From: Thermoplasmata archaeon
GTDB lineage: Archaea; Thermoplasmatota; Thermoplasmata; Thermoplasmatales; Thermoplasmataceae
Direction of reading: 5' to 3'
Length of the DNA stretch: 64,000 bases
NCBI GenBank assembly: GCA_021810045.1
Contig: JAJZJR010000003.1
Coordinates: 62,001-126,000 of the forward strand
Below the pieces are notes generated by a model. That model was not told where the DNA came from. It was given only the letters and a program-made list of their open reading frames with translations, and made no database searches. A program made the position numbers and the translations under genes. This document shows positions 25,863 to 34,127 of this stretch, in pieces; within the stretch, counting starts at the first letter, position 1; every line of letters begins with the position of its first letter.

Positions 25863-26948
25863 ATGGATAACGAGAATCTTTTCGACTCACTCAATGCAGT
25901 CGAATATTATGTTGGATCGGCTAAGCAGTGGGCATATTATCATCAACACGCACTTGGTTTTGATCTTAAGGCTTATGCCGGACCGGAAACAGGAGTCAGA
26001 GATCGCGTATCCTACCTGCTCCAGCAGAATAATGTCAGACTCATTTTCACAAGCTTTCTTACACATGAATCCCCAATAGCAGATCATGTCAGACTTCATG
26101 GCGACGGGGTGAAGGATGTCTCCATGAAAGTTGAAAACATTGGCGATACCCTGGATTTCGTGAAGAAGAAGGGGATTGTCAAGGTAAGGAATGAGAATAA
26201 GGTCAAGGGGGATTATGGAACTTATAAGACCGCTGAACTTACCACCTACGGTGAGACTGTTCACACTCTGGCAGATTATTCTGAGGCAGATTCAGACATT
26301 CCAAACGGCTATGAGGAACTCAATGTCAAGGCCAATCCTGTAGGACTCAAGAAAATAGATCATGTGGTCGGCAACGTTGAGGACAGGATGATGGATAATT
26401 GGGTAAATTACTACATAAAAGGACTGGGCTTTGAACAGCTTCTGAGCTTTGATGATAAAGATATCAGTACTGATTTTTCCTCTCTCAGATCAAAAGTAGT
26501 GCAATACGGAAACAGGAAGATCATTTTCCCAATAAATGAACCTGCCCTCGGCCTGAAGAAATCTCAGATTCAGGAATATCTAGATTATTACAATTCTCCG
26601 GGAGTTCAGCACATTGCCATAGAAACTGACAACATAATAAAAACAGTCTCTGAAATGAAGAACAGGGGAGTGGAATTCCTTTATACTCCCTCAGTGTATT
26701 ATGAAACACTCCCTGATCGGGTAGGAAAGATCGATGAGAAGATTGAGGAACTCCAGAAGCTCAATATCCTTGTTGACAGGGATGATGACGGATATCTCCT
26801 GCAGATATTCACCAAGCCAACTGGCGACAGACCTACCTTCTTCTATGAGATAATACAGAGGAAGGGAGCAACTTCCTTCGGCAAGGTAAATTTCAGGGAA
26901 CTGTTCAAATCAATTGAACTTGAACAGGAAAAACGGGGCAATCTTTAG
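25863..26948 (+). CDS. hpd: 4-hydroxyphenylpyruvate dioxygenase
   Basis: This non-heme Fe(II) enzyme converts 4-hydroxyphenylpyruvate to homogentisate. The 361-residue vicinal-oxygen-chelate protein has the expected metal triad: His167 (IDHVVG), His250 (GVQHIAI) and Glu329 (FFYEIIQR). The FTKPTGDRPTFF segment before Glu is diagnostic. The length is normal. It heads a four-gene plus-strand operon (hpd, fahA, hmgA, Fe-ADH) with 2-9 base gaps or overlaps. Confidence 0.95.
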   Translation: MDNENLFDSLNAVEYYVGSAKQWAYYHQHALGFDLKAYAGPETGVRDRVSYLLQQNNVRLIFTSFLTHESPIADHVRLHGDGVKDVSMKVENIGDTLDFVKKKGIVKVRNENKVKGDYGTYKTAELTTYGETVHTLADYSEADSDIPNGYEELNVKANPVGLKKIDHVVGNVEDRMMDNWVNYYIKGLGFEQLLSFDDKDISTDFSSLRSKVVQYGNRKIIFPINEPALGLKKSQIQEYLDYYNSPGVQHIAIETDNIIKTVSEMKNRGVEFLYTPSVYYETLPDRVGKIDEKIEELQKLNILVDRDDDGYLLQIFTKPTGDRPTFFYEIIQRKGATSFGKVNFRELFKSIELEQEKRGNL

Positions 26949-26950
26949 AC

Positions 26951-27862
26951 ATGAAAATAGGAAGGGCAATCACAGATGACGGTCCAAAAACCGTTATTCT
27001 CCATGAGTCACTGTTTTACGATCTGAGTGAAATAACTGGAGTGGATCTGGAGAGTGCAGGCCCATCATTCTATTATCTTATTCAGAAAAATATAGATAAA
27101 ATAAGAGATTTTTTTGCACAGGGAAAACAGGAATCACTTCAGGACATTATTCCCAAATCATACCTTATACCAACTCCCCTTGTAAACCAGATAAGGGATT
27201 TTTATGCTTTTGAGGAGCATGTAAGAAATGCAAGAGCAAGGAGGGGGTCCGAAGTACCAAAAGAGTGGTACGAATTCCCTGTTTACTATTATTCCGGCAA
27301 TTCTTCACTATATCCCAGTGATTATAACATACAGAAACCGGAATTTACTTCAGAGCTGGATTTTGAAATTGAACTGGCCGCCATCATAGGCAAAGAAGGC
27401 AGAAACATTTCCAAGAGCGAGGCATGGGATCACATATTTGGTTTCGTTCTCATGAATGACTGGAGTGCAAGGGATCAGCAGAGGAAAGAAATGACAATTG
27501 GCCTTGGGCCGTCCAAGAGTAAGGACTTTGCCACATCATTCGGCAGATACCTTGTTACGGCTGATGAGGTTGCTACAGTACTTGACGGTAATGGGAAATT
27601 GAAATCAGAAGTATGGGTAAATATCAATGGCAGTGAATTCATGAGAAACAATCTTTCTACAATGCACTGGTCGTTTTCCGATCTTATTTCATGGGCTTCT
27701 ATGGATGTTACACTTAGACCAGGCGATATCATAATGAGCGGCACTGTTGGAAATGGGTGTATCCTTGAACATGGTCCGGATAAAACAGGCTGGCTCAAAC
27801 CGGGAGATTCGGTCAGGTTTGGTTCCGACTTCTTTGGCGAGCTCTTATCCAACATAGTATAG
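26951..27862 (+). CDS. Fumarylacetoacetate hydrolase family protein
   Basis: The 303-residue protein is predicted to hydrolyse the C-C bond of fumarylacetoacetate, or a maleyl/succinyl analogue, giving acetoacetate. The FAH catalytic core is visible: LDFEIELAAIIGKEG with the metal-binding Glu pair, MNDWSARDQQRKEM, and the GDIIMSGTVGNGC loop. The N-terminal domain is short, as in bacterial two-domain FAHs. It begins two bases after hpd. The operon context makes homogentisate breakdown the best call, although FAH-family substrate specificity is broad. Confidence 0.88.
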   Translation: MKIGRAITDDGPKTVILHESLFYDLSEITGVDLESAGPSFYYLIQKNIDKIRDFFAQGKQESLQDIIPKSYLIPTPLVNQIRDFYAFEEHVRNARARRGSEVPKEWYEFPVYYYSGNSSLYPSDYNIQKPEFTSELDFEIELAAIIGKEGRNISKSEAWDHIFGFVLMNDWSARDQQRKEMTIGLGPSKSKDFATSFGRYLVTADEVATVLDGNGKLKSEVWVNINGSEFMRNNLSTMHWSFSDLISWASMDVTLRPGDIIMSGTVGNGCILEHGPDKTGWLKPGDSVRFGSDFFGELLSNIV

Positions 27863-27871
27863 GGTGTAAAA

Positions 27872-29017
27872 ATGGTATTTTACGTAAAACAGGGGAAAAT
27901 CACAGAGAGCAGGCATACGTTTGATGATTCAAAGCACATCTTGAGAGAGGAACTCTTCGGTGAAGAAAGCTTCGACGGCCCATATTCTCTGCTGTATCAT
28001 GAAAGAGAACCAACAAGAGTAAAGTCTATAAGAAGAATCGAAAAGAAACCCATAAGGGATGGATCCCAGGAGGAACTGAGGCATCGCCACCTGAAAGGTT
28101 TCCAGGTATCTCCACATGGGGATTTCATAAATGGTCGAACCTATCTTATGTTCAATGAAGACATGTCGATGGGTCTCATAAAACCAGGCGAGGAGACAAA
28201 TCAGTTCTTCAGGAGTGCCTTGAATGAACAGCTTTTCTATGTCCAGAAGGGGGAAGGAGTACTCAATTCTCCACTTGGGGCCCTTCGTTTCAGCAGGGGC
28301 GATTATGTTTATGTTCCAAAAGGCACAACATACGAAATAAAGTATGAGCAAGGCTCGGAATTTTTCTTTGTTGAGTCAAAAGACAGGTTGAGTGTTCCTC
28401 CAAGGTATCTGAATATATATGGTCAGATCAAGGAAGGTTCCCCATATTATACCAGGGATATCCGATACCCAGTGCTTGGAGAACCAAACCTCAGTAATGG
28501 TGACTTTAAGGTACTGGTTGATTTCGGTGACTACTATCTGGAGGAAACGAGAGATCAGCATCCATTCGACGTTGCTGGCTGGGATGGATATCTCTTCCCA
28601 TGGGCTGTTAATATCTCACTGATGGCACCCATAGTGGGGAGACTGCACCAGCCTCCTCCTGTTCATGAAACCTTCAGTTCTAGGGGCTTCATGGTGGGCA
28701 CTTTCCTTCCCAGGAAGTATGATTTCCATCCCAGGGCCATACCTATTTCATATTATCACAGCAATATAGACACAGACGAGGTTCTATTTTATTCCTCTGG
28801 CAATTTCATGAGCAGAAAGGGCATATCTGAAGGTTCTCTCACTCTCCACGTACGCGGCCTTATACATGGGCCTCAACCTGGTGCTGTCGAGGGTGCCATA
28901 GGAAAGGAAGGTACAGATGAAATTGCCGTTATGGTGGAAGCGTATAAACCACTCAAACTCACCAGAGAAGCTCTTGGCATCGAAGATACAGAATACATGT
29001 CATCGTGGTACTCGTGA
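27872..29017 (+). CDS. hmgA: Homogentisate 1,2-dioxygenase
   Basis: This Fe(II) dioxygenase opens the homogentisate ring to maleylacetoacetate. The 381-residue bicupin has the catalytic stretch DFHPRAIPISYYHSNID followed by DEVLFY and LHVRGLIHGPQPG. The likely iron ligands are His296, Glu303 and His332, with His286 in the position of the active-site base. It is shorter than human HGD, as usual for prokaryotic versions. A ribosome site AGGGTG precedes the ATG. Its stop overlaps the GTG of the next gene. Confidence 0.93.
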   Translation: MVFYVKQGKITESRHTFDDSKHILREELFGEESFDGPYSLLYHEREPTRVKSIRRIEKKPIRDGSQEELRHRHLKGFQVSPHGDFINGRTYLMFNEDMSMGLIKPGEETNQFFRSALNEQLFYVQKGEGVLNSPLGALRFSRGDYVYVPKGTTYEIKYEQGSEFFFVESKDRLSVPPRYLNIYGQIKEGSPYYTRDIRYPVLGEPNLSNGDFKVLVDFGDYYLEETRDQHPFDVAGWDGYLFPWAVNISLMAPIVGRLHQPPPVHETFSSRGFMVGTFLPRKYDFHPRAIPISYYHSNIDTDEVLFYSSGNFMSRKGISEGSLTLHVRGLIHGPQPGAVEGAIGKEGTDEIAVMVEAYKPLKLTREALGIEDTEYMSSWYS

Positions 29018-30042
29018 AATACAATTTTCTTCCAATGGATCGTGTTTATCACGGAATAGACTGTACAAGGGATATCCCCGACCTGATCAAGGAACTGGAA
29101 TGCAATAAGGCACTGATAATCACCAATAATTCGGTTTCAAAAGGCTCCTTTTACAGGGAATTCATAAATGAATTGCCCGTCCCTTTTGTGGAATTCAAAG
29201 AGATTACACAACATTCACCCATGGAGGAAATTGAACATGCCACTGAAACCTTGAGGAATTATGACTGTGACCTCATAATTTCCATTGGTGGGGGGAGTGT
29301 TATTGATGCAGCCAAGATCGTGAGATATTATTATGATCTGGCACTAAAACAGATTGCAATTCCAACCACACTTTCGGCTGCAGAATTTTCACACATTGCA
29401 GGTTACACCATAGGTGGAGAAAAGTCTGGTATTCGGGACAAAAGGATAACTCCAAATTATGTTTTCCTTGATCCGCGTGCAGTTATGGAGACTCCATTGA
29501 CACTTTGGAGATCAACAGGTGTCCGCTCCCTTGATCACGCAATTGAAACCCTGTATTCAAATCCCAATAGTGAGGTAGCGAGAACAATGGCAGTTTCAGC
29601 CCTGAAAAAACTCTTCAGCCATTTAAGATACGACAATCTCGAATCAAGATATGAATGCCTTCTAGCTGCGTGGTATTCTTATTTTGAGGTTTATGATGCA
29701 CCCATGGGTCTCAGCCACAACATAGGAAGAGTCATCGGTTCCAAATATGAGGTTCCACACGGAATAACCAGTTGCATAACACTACCTCAGGTAGTTATGA
29801 TGTATGCACATGAAAACCCAGGATTAATTGCCTCGATTTCAAGGGATCTTGGCTTCACTGAAACTACTGAGAAAGAATGTGCTGAAGGTTTTGCACGATA
29901 TGTTGAGAATTTCATTGATTCCCTAGGCCTGACAACAAGGCTAACTGACTACGGAATAACAGAAGGAGACCTGGATTTTATAATTGGCAAATTGAAAGGA
30001 GATCCTGAAAAATTAAGGAAGCTCCTTTCAGGAATGTTTTAG
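29014..30042 (+). CDS. Iron-type alcohol dehydrogenase, maleylacetate-reductase-like
   Basis: This group III dehydrogenase has an NAD(P)-binding loop SIGGGSVIDAAKIV, the IAIPTTLSAAEFSHIAGYT segment and the STGVRSLDHAIETLYS helix. Both latter segments resemble maleylacetate reductases more than ethanol dehydrogenases. Metal-ligand positions include Asp/His in the C-terminal half (SHNIGRVIG, VPHGITS). I choose the GTG at 29014, which overlaps the hmgA stop as GTGA; an earlier GTG lies at 29005. Its position at the end of the homogentisate operon suggests reduction of a maleyl double bond in place of cis-trans isomerisation. That role is inference. Confidence 0.82.
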   Translation: MKYNFLPMDRVYHGIDCTRDIPDLIKELECNKALIITNNSVSKGSFYREFINELPVPFVEFKEITQHSPMEEIEHATETLRNYDCDLIISIGGGSVIDAAKIVRYYYDLALKQIAIPTTLSAAEFSHIAGYTIGGEKSGIRDKRITPNYVFLDPRAVMETPLTLWRSTGVRSLDHAIETLYSNPNSEVARTMAVSALKKLFSHLRYDNLESRYECLLAAWYSYFEVYDAPMGLSHNIGRVIGSKYEVPHGITSCITLPQVVMMYAHENPGLIASISRDLGFTETTEKECAEGFARYVENFIDSLGLTTRLTDYGITEGDLDFIIGKLKGDPEKLRKLLSGMF

Positions 30043-30043
30043 T

Positions 30044-30460
30044 TCAGTGAATAGATATTTCCTTTAATCCACTGGCCGGATTTACCTTTCTTTCAGCCCT
30101 TATGCTTTCAAAAACTGAGATACTTACCTCGAGCAAAGGATCAGCAACTCCTCCAAAGAGGTGTCCGCCTACCACAGCATGTGTTTTCCCGGCACATGAA
30201 CTGTGAATATGGAATATGGGCTCATTCTCGGCTATGCTTCCGTGGAACGAAACAACTTCCAGGTTATCATTGAAGGTCTCTTTCTCGTATTCCTTTCCGT
30301 TGAAATAACCCACAGTGAGGCCTTTAATCATTCCAACACCCCAGAGAATCTCGCCGCTTTTTACCTCATTCTCTTTTACAATTTTTTCCAGTGAGCCCAG
30401 GACATCGTCACCTTTTTCAAGTTTCACAAAAATTCTGTTTCCTTCTCTTTTTACCTGCAT
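30044..30460 (-). CDS. PPC/DUF296 domain protein
   Basis: The 138-residue protein is a stand-alone PPC (DUF296) domain, the fold of plant AHL and archaeal PD1-like proteins. The conserved metal-type cluster is visible as FHIHSSCAGKTHAVVGGHLF, with three or four histidines. The N-terminal part has the typical KLEKGDDVLGSLEKIV. It may bind a metal, a nucleotide or DNA; the prokaryotic role is unknown. It lies two bases from the end of the convergent Fe-ADH gene. Confidence 0.85.
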   Translation of the reverse strand: MQVKREGNRIFVKLEKGDDVLGSLEKIVKENEVKSGEILWGVGMIKGLTVGYFNGKEYEKETFNDNLEVVSFHGSIAENEPIFHIHSSCAGKTHAVVGGHLFGGVADPLLEVSISVFESIRAERKVNPASGLKEISIH

Positions 30461-30492
30461 GAAAAAGGAATCGCTACAGTCAACATTAATTT

Positions 30493-31095
30493 TCAGATTT
30501 GCGATGTATTGTATTTGTCAACAATGCTCCATTTATTCCTGTCCTTTGTAGTGGCAATAATGGAGCAGTTTTGAAACACTACACCCATCGGTACTGGCTC
30601 TATCTGTTCATTATAAAATGTTCTCATTACACCACCATGGCAAACGGCCAGTATCTTCGTGCTTCCATATTTTTCGTACAGGCTGTTGAAAGTATTTACC
30701 ACTCTTTCGGCAAAATGGCTGTATAATTCGGCCCCAGGAACATTGTCAAGAGAAGTGCTGGTCATTTCCATTTTGAACCCGTAGTTATTGAGTATTTCCG
30801 CTGCTGTAAGTCCTTCAGCCTTCCCGCAGGTTCTTTCGCGTATCCCCGGTTCAATCCTCATCTCAACATCCCCAAGTTTGGAAGCTACTATGGCTGCAGT
30901 TTCTCTTGCACGTTTCAAATCGCTGCTCACGATTATTTCGGGCTTAATTGTGTTAACAAATTCTGCAGCTTCCCTTGCCTGTGCCCTGCCATTGTCGTTG
31001 AGAGGCTCATCCATGGAACACTGCCAGATATGTTTCCTGTTGGTATCGGTTTCCCCATGTCGCATTATAAAGAATCTTGATGTGTTGTATTGCAC
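30493..31095 (-). CDS. Histidine phosphatase (phosphoglycerate-mutase-like)
   Basis: The 200-residue protein has the RHG catalytic motif IMRHGETDTNR near residue 12, the second arginine region SSDLKRARETAAIV, an acidic residue in RERTCGKAEG and the late catalytic histidine in VCHGGVMRTF. It could be an alpha-ribazole-5'-phosphate, sugar-phosphate or cofactor-dependent phosphoglycerate phosphatase/mutase; the sequence alone does not decide. It has its own promoter region, with an AT-rich stretch near 31100-31130. Confidence 0.85.
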   Translation of the reverse strand: MQYNTSRFFIMRHGETDTNRKHIWQCSMDEPLNDNGRAQAREAAEFVNTIKPEIIVSSDLKRARETAAIVASKLGDVEMRIEPGIRERTCGKAEGLTAAEILNNYGFKMEMTSTSLDNVPGAELYSHFAERVVNTFNSLYEKYGSTKILAVCHGGVMRTFYNEQIEPVPMGVVFQNCSIIATTKDRNKWSIVDKYNTSQI

Positions 31096-31131
31096 AAAGT
31101 AAAATATTGGAGGTATTAAAAGTGTTTTAGA

Positions 31132-31815
31132 TCAGTTATCGGATAGGCCAAGCCAGAATTTCTCTTCAAGGTTCAGGATTCCATTGGCTCCTTTCATGAA
31201 CTTCTCTCTGGCATCCGGATCGTTTGCGTGAGTACCAAGAACATTCTCCATAGCTTCCTCATGGTGTTCCTCAAGTTCCCTGTGGAACGTGAAATACTTG
31301 ATGTTCATATCTTTGTATTCAGGATGCTTATTTTTCCAGATGTCCATCCCTGCGAGGATTTTATCCCACATGGGTATTGCCATGTTCTCAAGTCCAAATT
31401 CCGCTCCAAGTGCCTCAAAATGGTCTCCTGAAAAGTAATTTCTCATTCCGTCGAGCCATGCTTTAGTGCTCTTCAGCTGTTCCCTCTTCACAAGTTCTGA
31501 AGGTTCAACGCCTATGCTTCTAAGATATGATCTGTACAGAAGCTCGTGTCTGTGACGCGGGTTTTCGTCGCCAAGTTCTGATACAAGTATTGTTGTAAGA
31601 TTCTCGGCATCGTTTTCATCCGGAGTATTAACGAGAAGCAATGACAGGATTGAAACCCATTCCCTGGTAAAATGGTAAAACTCCACGGAGAATCTTTTGA
31701 ACTCATCCTCCGTGATGTTGCCCTTTGCAAACCTGTTGATAAAATCATTGTCAATGGCTTTATGCCCCTTCACAAAATCATAAGTCTCCTTGTAAAAGCC
31801 GCTTTCTTGAAACAT
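31132..31815 (-). CDS. Heme-oxygenase-like (TenA/PqqC/CADD-type) protein
   Basis: The 227-residue all-helical protein belongs to the heme-oxygenase-fold group that includes TenA, PqqC and the diiron CADD-like enzymes. Glu and His residues in VEFYHFTREW, SELGDENPRHRHELL and FHRELEEHHEEAM are spaced like diiron ligands (E..H..E...H). The lack of the TenA active Cys makes thiaminase activity unlikely. An oxygenase or oxidase role is plausible. It is monocistronic, with the IS605 element inserted just upstream of its promoter. Confidence 0.75.
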   Translation of the reverse strand: MFQESGFYKETYDFVKGHKAIDNDFINRFAKGNITEDEFKRFSVEFYHFTREWVSILSLLLVNTPDENDAENLTTILVSELGDENPRHRHELLYRSYLRSIGVEPSELVKREQLKSTKAWLDGMRNYFSGDHFEALGAEFGLENMAIPMWDKILAGMDIWKNKHPEYKDMNIKYFTFHRELEEHHEEAMENVLGTHANDPDAREKFMKGANGILNLEEKFWLGLSDN

Positions 31816-31981
31816 ATTTTTTCCTCAGTAATTACAAGGGAAAGATGATATTTAAGCCTATCTGATAAAATATATTAATTAAGATTTTTAAAAAATTTAA
31901 CAAAATTGAGCGAGAAATCTCCTTCCGAAAGGAAGGGGATGAAAGCTAAATCTTTTTGGTTCAGAAGAATATACTACAACC

Positions 31982-32404
31982 ATGTCCCATGACCTCGATA
32001 AAGGGGCTCATTCCGTTTACTCTCTCTATTATCATTTTATCCAGGTGGTGAAGTACCGCAGGAAGGTCTTCACCAATGATGAACTGGTGGACTTCCTCAA
32101 GACAAAGGTAAGGGAAATAGCGGAGAGATTCGATGTCGAGGTGGTATCAATAGAATGTGACGTGGATCATTTCCACATGCTGTTCAGGGGAACTCCGGTA
32201 CTGAGGATCACCGAATTTGTGAATGCGGTGAAGACCATTACATCCAGGGAAATCCAGAGAAATTTTCCAGATGTGAAGAAAGTTCTGTGGAAGGGCAAGA
32301 TGTGGTCACCATCATACTTCCTTGCAACATCCGGACAGGTAACATTGCCCATACTTATGAAGTATGTTGAATCGCAGGAGATCAAAGGAGATCAAGCGAA
32401 TTGA
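31982..32404 (+). CDS. tnpA: IS200/IS605 Y1 transposase TnpA
   Basis: The 140-residue HUH endonuclease cuts and joins the single-stranded element ends. The metal-binding HUH motif is His63-Phe-His65 in VDHFHMLF. The nucleophilic tyrosine is Tyr128 in LPILMKYVES. The Y..FIQVVKYRRKVF N-terminal strand is typical. The length is close to other TnpA proteins. Its stop overlaps the TTG start of tnpB, so the genes are coupled. Confidence 0.93.
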   Translation: MSHDLDKGAHSVYSLYYHFIQVVKYRRKVFTNDELVDFLKTKVREIAERFDVEVVSIECDVDHFHMLFRGTPVLRITEFVNAVKTITSREIQRNFPDVKKVLWKGKMWSPSYFLATSGQVTLPILMKYVESQEIKGDQAN

Positions 32405-33603
32405 AGACATACCGGTTCAGGCTGTACCCGTCTGCGGATCAGGAAAGAAAGCTCAACGAACAGCTGGAGTCGTGCAGACAGCTGTACAATTCATTCCTGC
32501 TTGAAAGAAGATATGCATACAGGGGACAGAAGAAGTCCCTCACATACAATCACCAGCAGAACCAGATACCTGAACTCAAGCAGGAATTTGAGGAATACAG
32601 GAACATTCATTCCCAGGTCCTTCAGGACGTTGCACGGAGAGCGGAACGTGCATACCAGAACTTCTATCGCCGAATAAGGGAGAAGAAGCAGGGTGTCAGG
32701 CAGAAAGCAGGATTCCCACGTCTGAAGGGAAAAGGACAGTACAGGTCACTGACCTACACTCAGTCGGGATTCCACCTCATGGAAAACGGACACCTGAAGC
32801 TATCAAAGATCGGAAGACTAAGAATGTTCCAGCACCGTGACATAAAAGGCGAAATAAAGACACTGAATATATCACGGGACGGATCAGGAAAATGGCATGC
32901 ATCATTCTCAGTAAAGCAGGACAACTTAGTATTTCGGCCTGAACATACGGGTAACACCATCGGAATAGATGCAGGACTGCTGCATCTCACCACGATGAGT
33001 GACGGAACTGTGATCGATCCCCCTCACTTTCTCATGAAAAGCGAGAGGAGGATCACGAAGGCACAGAGGAACCTTTCACGCAGGAAGAAAGGATCAAGCA
33101 ACAGGAAGAAAGCAAGAATCACTCTCTCGAAACAGCATAAGAAGGTAAAGGATCAGAGAGAGGACTTTGCTCACAAGCTCTCAAATGAGATAGTGAGGAA
33201 CAATGATCTCATTGTCTTCGAGGACCTGAACATAAGAAACATGGTGAAGAATCACCATCTGGCGAAGAGCATTGCGGATGCTTCATGGAACACCCTGATA
33301 CAATACACAACCTACAAGGTTGAAAGTGCCGGTAAGCTTGTGGTATCAGTGGATCCGGGAAACACATCACGTACATGCTCAAGGTGTGGATGGAAGAAGG
33401 AATCACTTGGATTGTCCGAAAGGACATTCCTCTGTGAGTCCTGCGGTCTTGATATCGATCGGGATCTCAATGCCGCAATCAACATCCACAATAAAGGAAT
33501 GGAAAAGGTAGGGAGGGGCACTCCCGAAGTTACGCCTGTGGAGATCGGGGCACTACCCGCAAGGGCATCCCTGATCGGCGAAGCAGGAAGCCCCGTCCGA
33601 TAG
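32401..33603 (+). CDS. tnpB: TnpB RNA-guided nuclease (OrfB)
   Basis: The 400-residue TnpB is an ancestor-type Cas12-like nuclease guided by an omegaRNA transcribed from the element's right end. It starts with TTG, then KTYRFRLYPS. The RuvC residues are all present: Asp190 (GIDAG), Glu274 (FEDLNI) and Asp355 (DRDLNAAI). The zinc finger uses Cys326, Cys329, Cys345 and Cys348. The 3' coding end overlaps the predicted omegaRNA. Only some segments match the second copy closely; others diverge strongly. Confidence 0.94.
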   Translation: MKTYRFRLYPSADQERKLNEQLESCRQLYNSFLLERRYAYRGQKKSLTYNHQQNQIPELKQEFEEYRNIHSQVLQDVARRAERAYQNFYRRIREKKQGVRQKAGFPRLKGKGQYRSLTYTQSGFHLMENGHLKLSKIGRLRMFQHRDIKGEIKTLNISRDGSGKWHASFSVKQDNLVFRPEHTGNTIGIDAGLLHLTTMSDGTVIDPPHFLMKSERRITKAQRNLSRRKKGSSNRKKARITLSKQHKKVKDQREDFAHKLSNEIVRNNDLIVFEDLNIRNMVKNHHLAKSIADASWNTLIQYTTYKVESAGKLVVSVDPGNTSRTCSRCGWKKESLGLSERTFLCESCGLDIDRDLNAAINIHNKGMEKVGRGTPEVTPVEIGALPARASLIGEAGSPVR

Positions 33604-33620
33604 GGCGGGGAGGATGTCAC
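33508..33620 (+). ncRNA. Predicted TnpB omegaRNA scaffold, copy 1
   Basis: The last 113 bases of the element are almost identical to those of the second copy, including codons that could vary freely. They contain a GGGAGGGGCACTCCC hairpin and a terminal CCCCGTCC/GGGCGGGG hairpin with loop differences only. TnpB systems make their guide RNA from exactly this 3' end. The guide would be the bases just right of 33620 (beginning ACCCGATAAT). The 5' boundary is uncertain. Confidence 0.6.
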
Positions 33621-33632
33621 ACCCGATAATGT

Positions 33633-34079
33633 TCAGGTAAAAATGCTTGCACCACCGTGTAGACCTGGGGGAGAGAAAACTAATGTAGTACCAAGGATGA
33701 GTGCAATCACCAGTGAAATTACGTAGGTAATTATGGTTCCCAGAAGGGCTATGGCAAATCCTCCTAGAAGGCCAGTGTCAAATATTGATGCATATACATA
33801 GCTTAGGACTACGATTGCAATGAGGAAACCGACAAGTATTGAAAATGGACCGATAAACAAAGTCAGCCCAATACTTACTATGAGGAAAACTATAATCGTG
33901 ATTATTGGTGCTGCCAATGCGGCAAGCATGGCCTTTCCAAAAGTTGTGTGTCTTCTGGAAATTATCTTTGCGGCCAGGTAAATAGGTATTGAGATTACTA
34001 TCCAGGCTATAATAAAAGCTATTATCAAGGCTATTACGGAGCCTGTTGCTGAAGGTATCATGGCGCCCATGAAATTCAA
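33633..34079 (-). CDS. Four-helix membrane protein, unknown
   Basis: The 148-residue protein is almost entirely hydrophobic with four to five helices (about residues 12-38, 48-72, 76-95 and 100-130). It contains the basic loop ISRRHTTFGK. Its C-terminus (SPPGLHGGASIFT) ends 12 bases from the IS605 right end, so the element may have altered its native 3' end or terminator. No family is recognised. Confidence 0.6.
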   Translation of the reverse strand: MNFMGAMIPSATGSVIALIIAFIIAWIVISIPIYLAAKIISRRHTTFGKAMLAALAAPIITIIVFLIVSIGLTLFIGPFSILVGFLIAIVVLSYVYASIFDTGLLGGFAIALLGTIITYVISLVIALILGTTLVFSPPGLHGGASIFT

Positions 34080-34127
34080 TGACGTATTTAGATATTTATC
34101 GTTCTCATCATGGGTTAGGGAAAACCT

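Larger units (their letters stand above)
31901..33620 (+). mobile_element. IS200/IS605 element, complete (tnpA + tnpB)
   Basis: The left end follows TTTAA and begins CAAAATTGAGCGAG. It carries a subterminal hairpin CCTTCC-GAAA-GGAAGG. The right end is the hairpin CCCCGTCC-GATA-GGGCGGGG followed by AGGATGTCAC. Both ends match those of the element at 59010-60488, which defines the borders. The element carries TnpA and TnpB in one overlapping unit and no terminal inverted repeats or target duplication, as expected for single-strand 'peel-and-paste' transposition. Both proteins look intact, so it may be active. Confidence 0.88.

Noticed and set aside
31132-31815. Thiaminase TenA
   Set aside because: The catalytic Cys is not seen, and the Glu/His pattern fits a diiron heme-oxygenase-like protein better.
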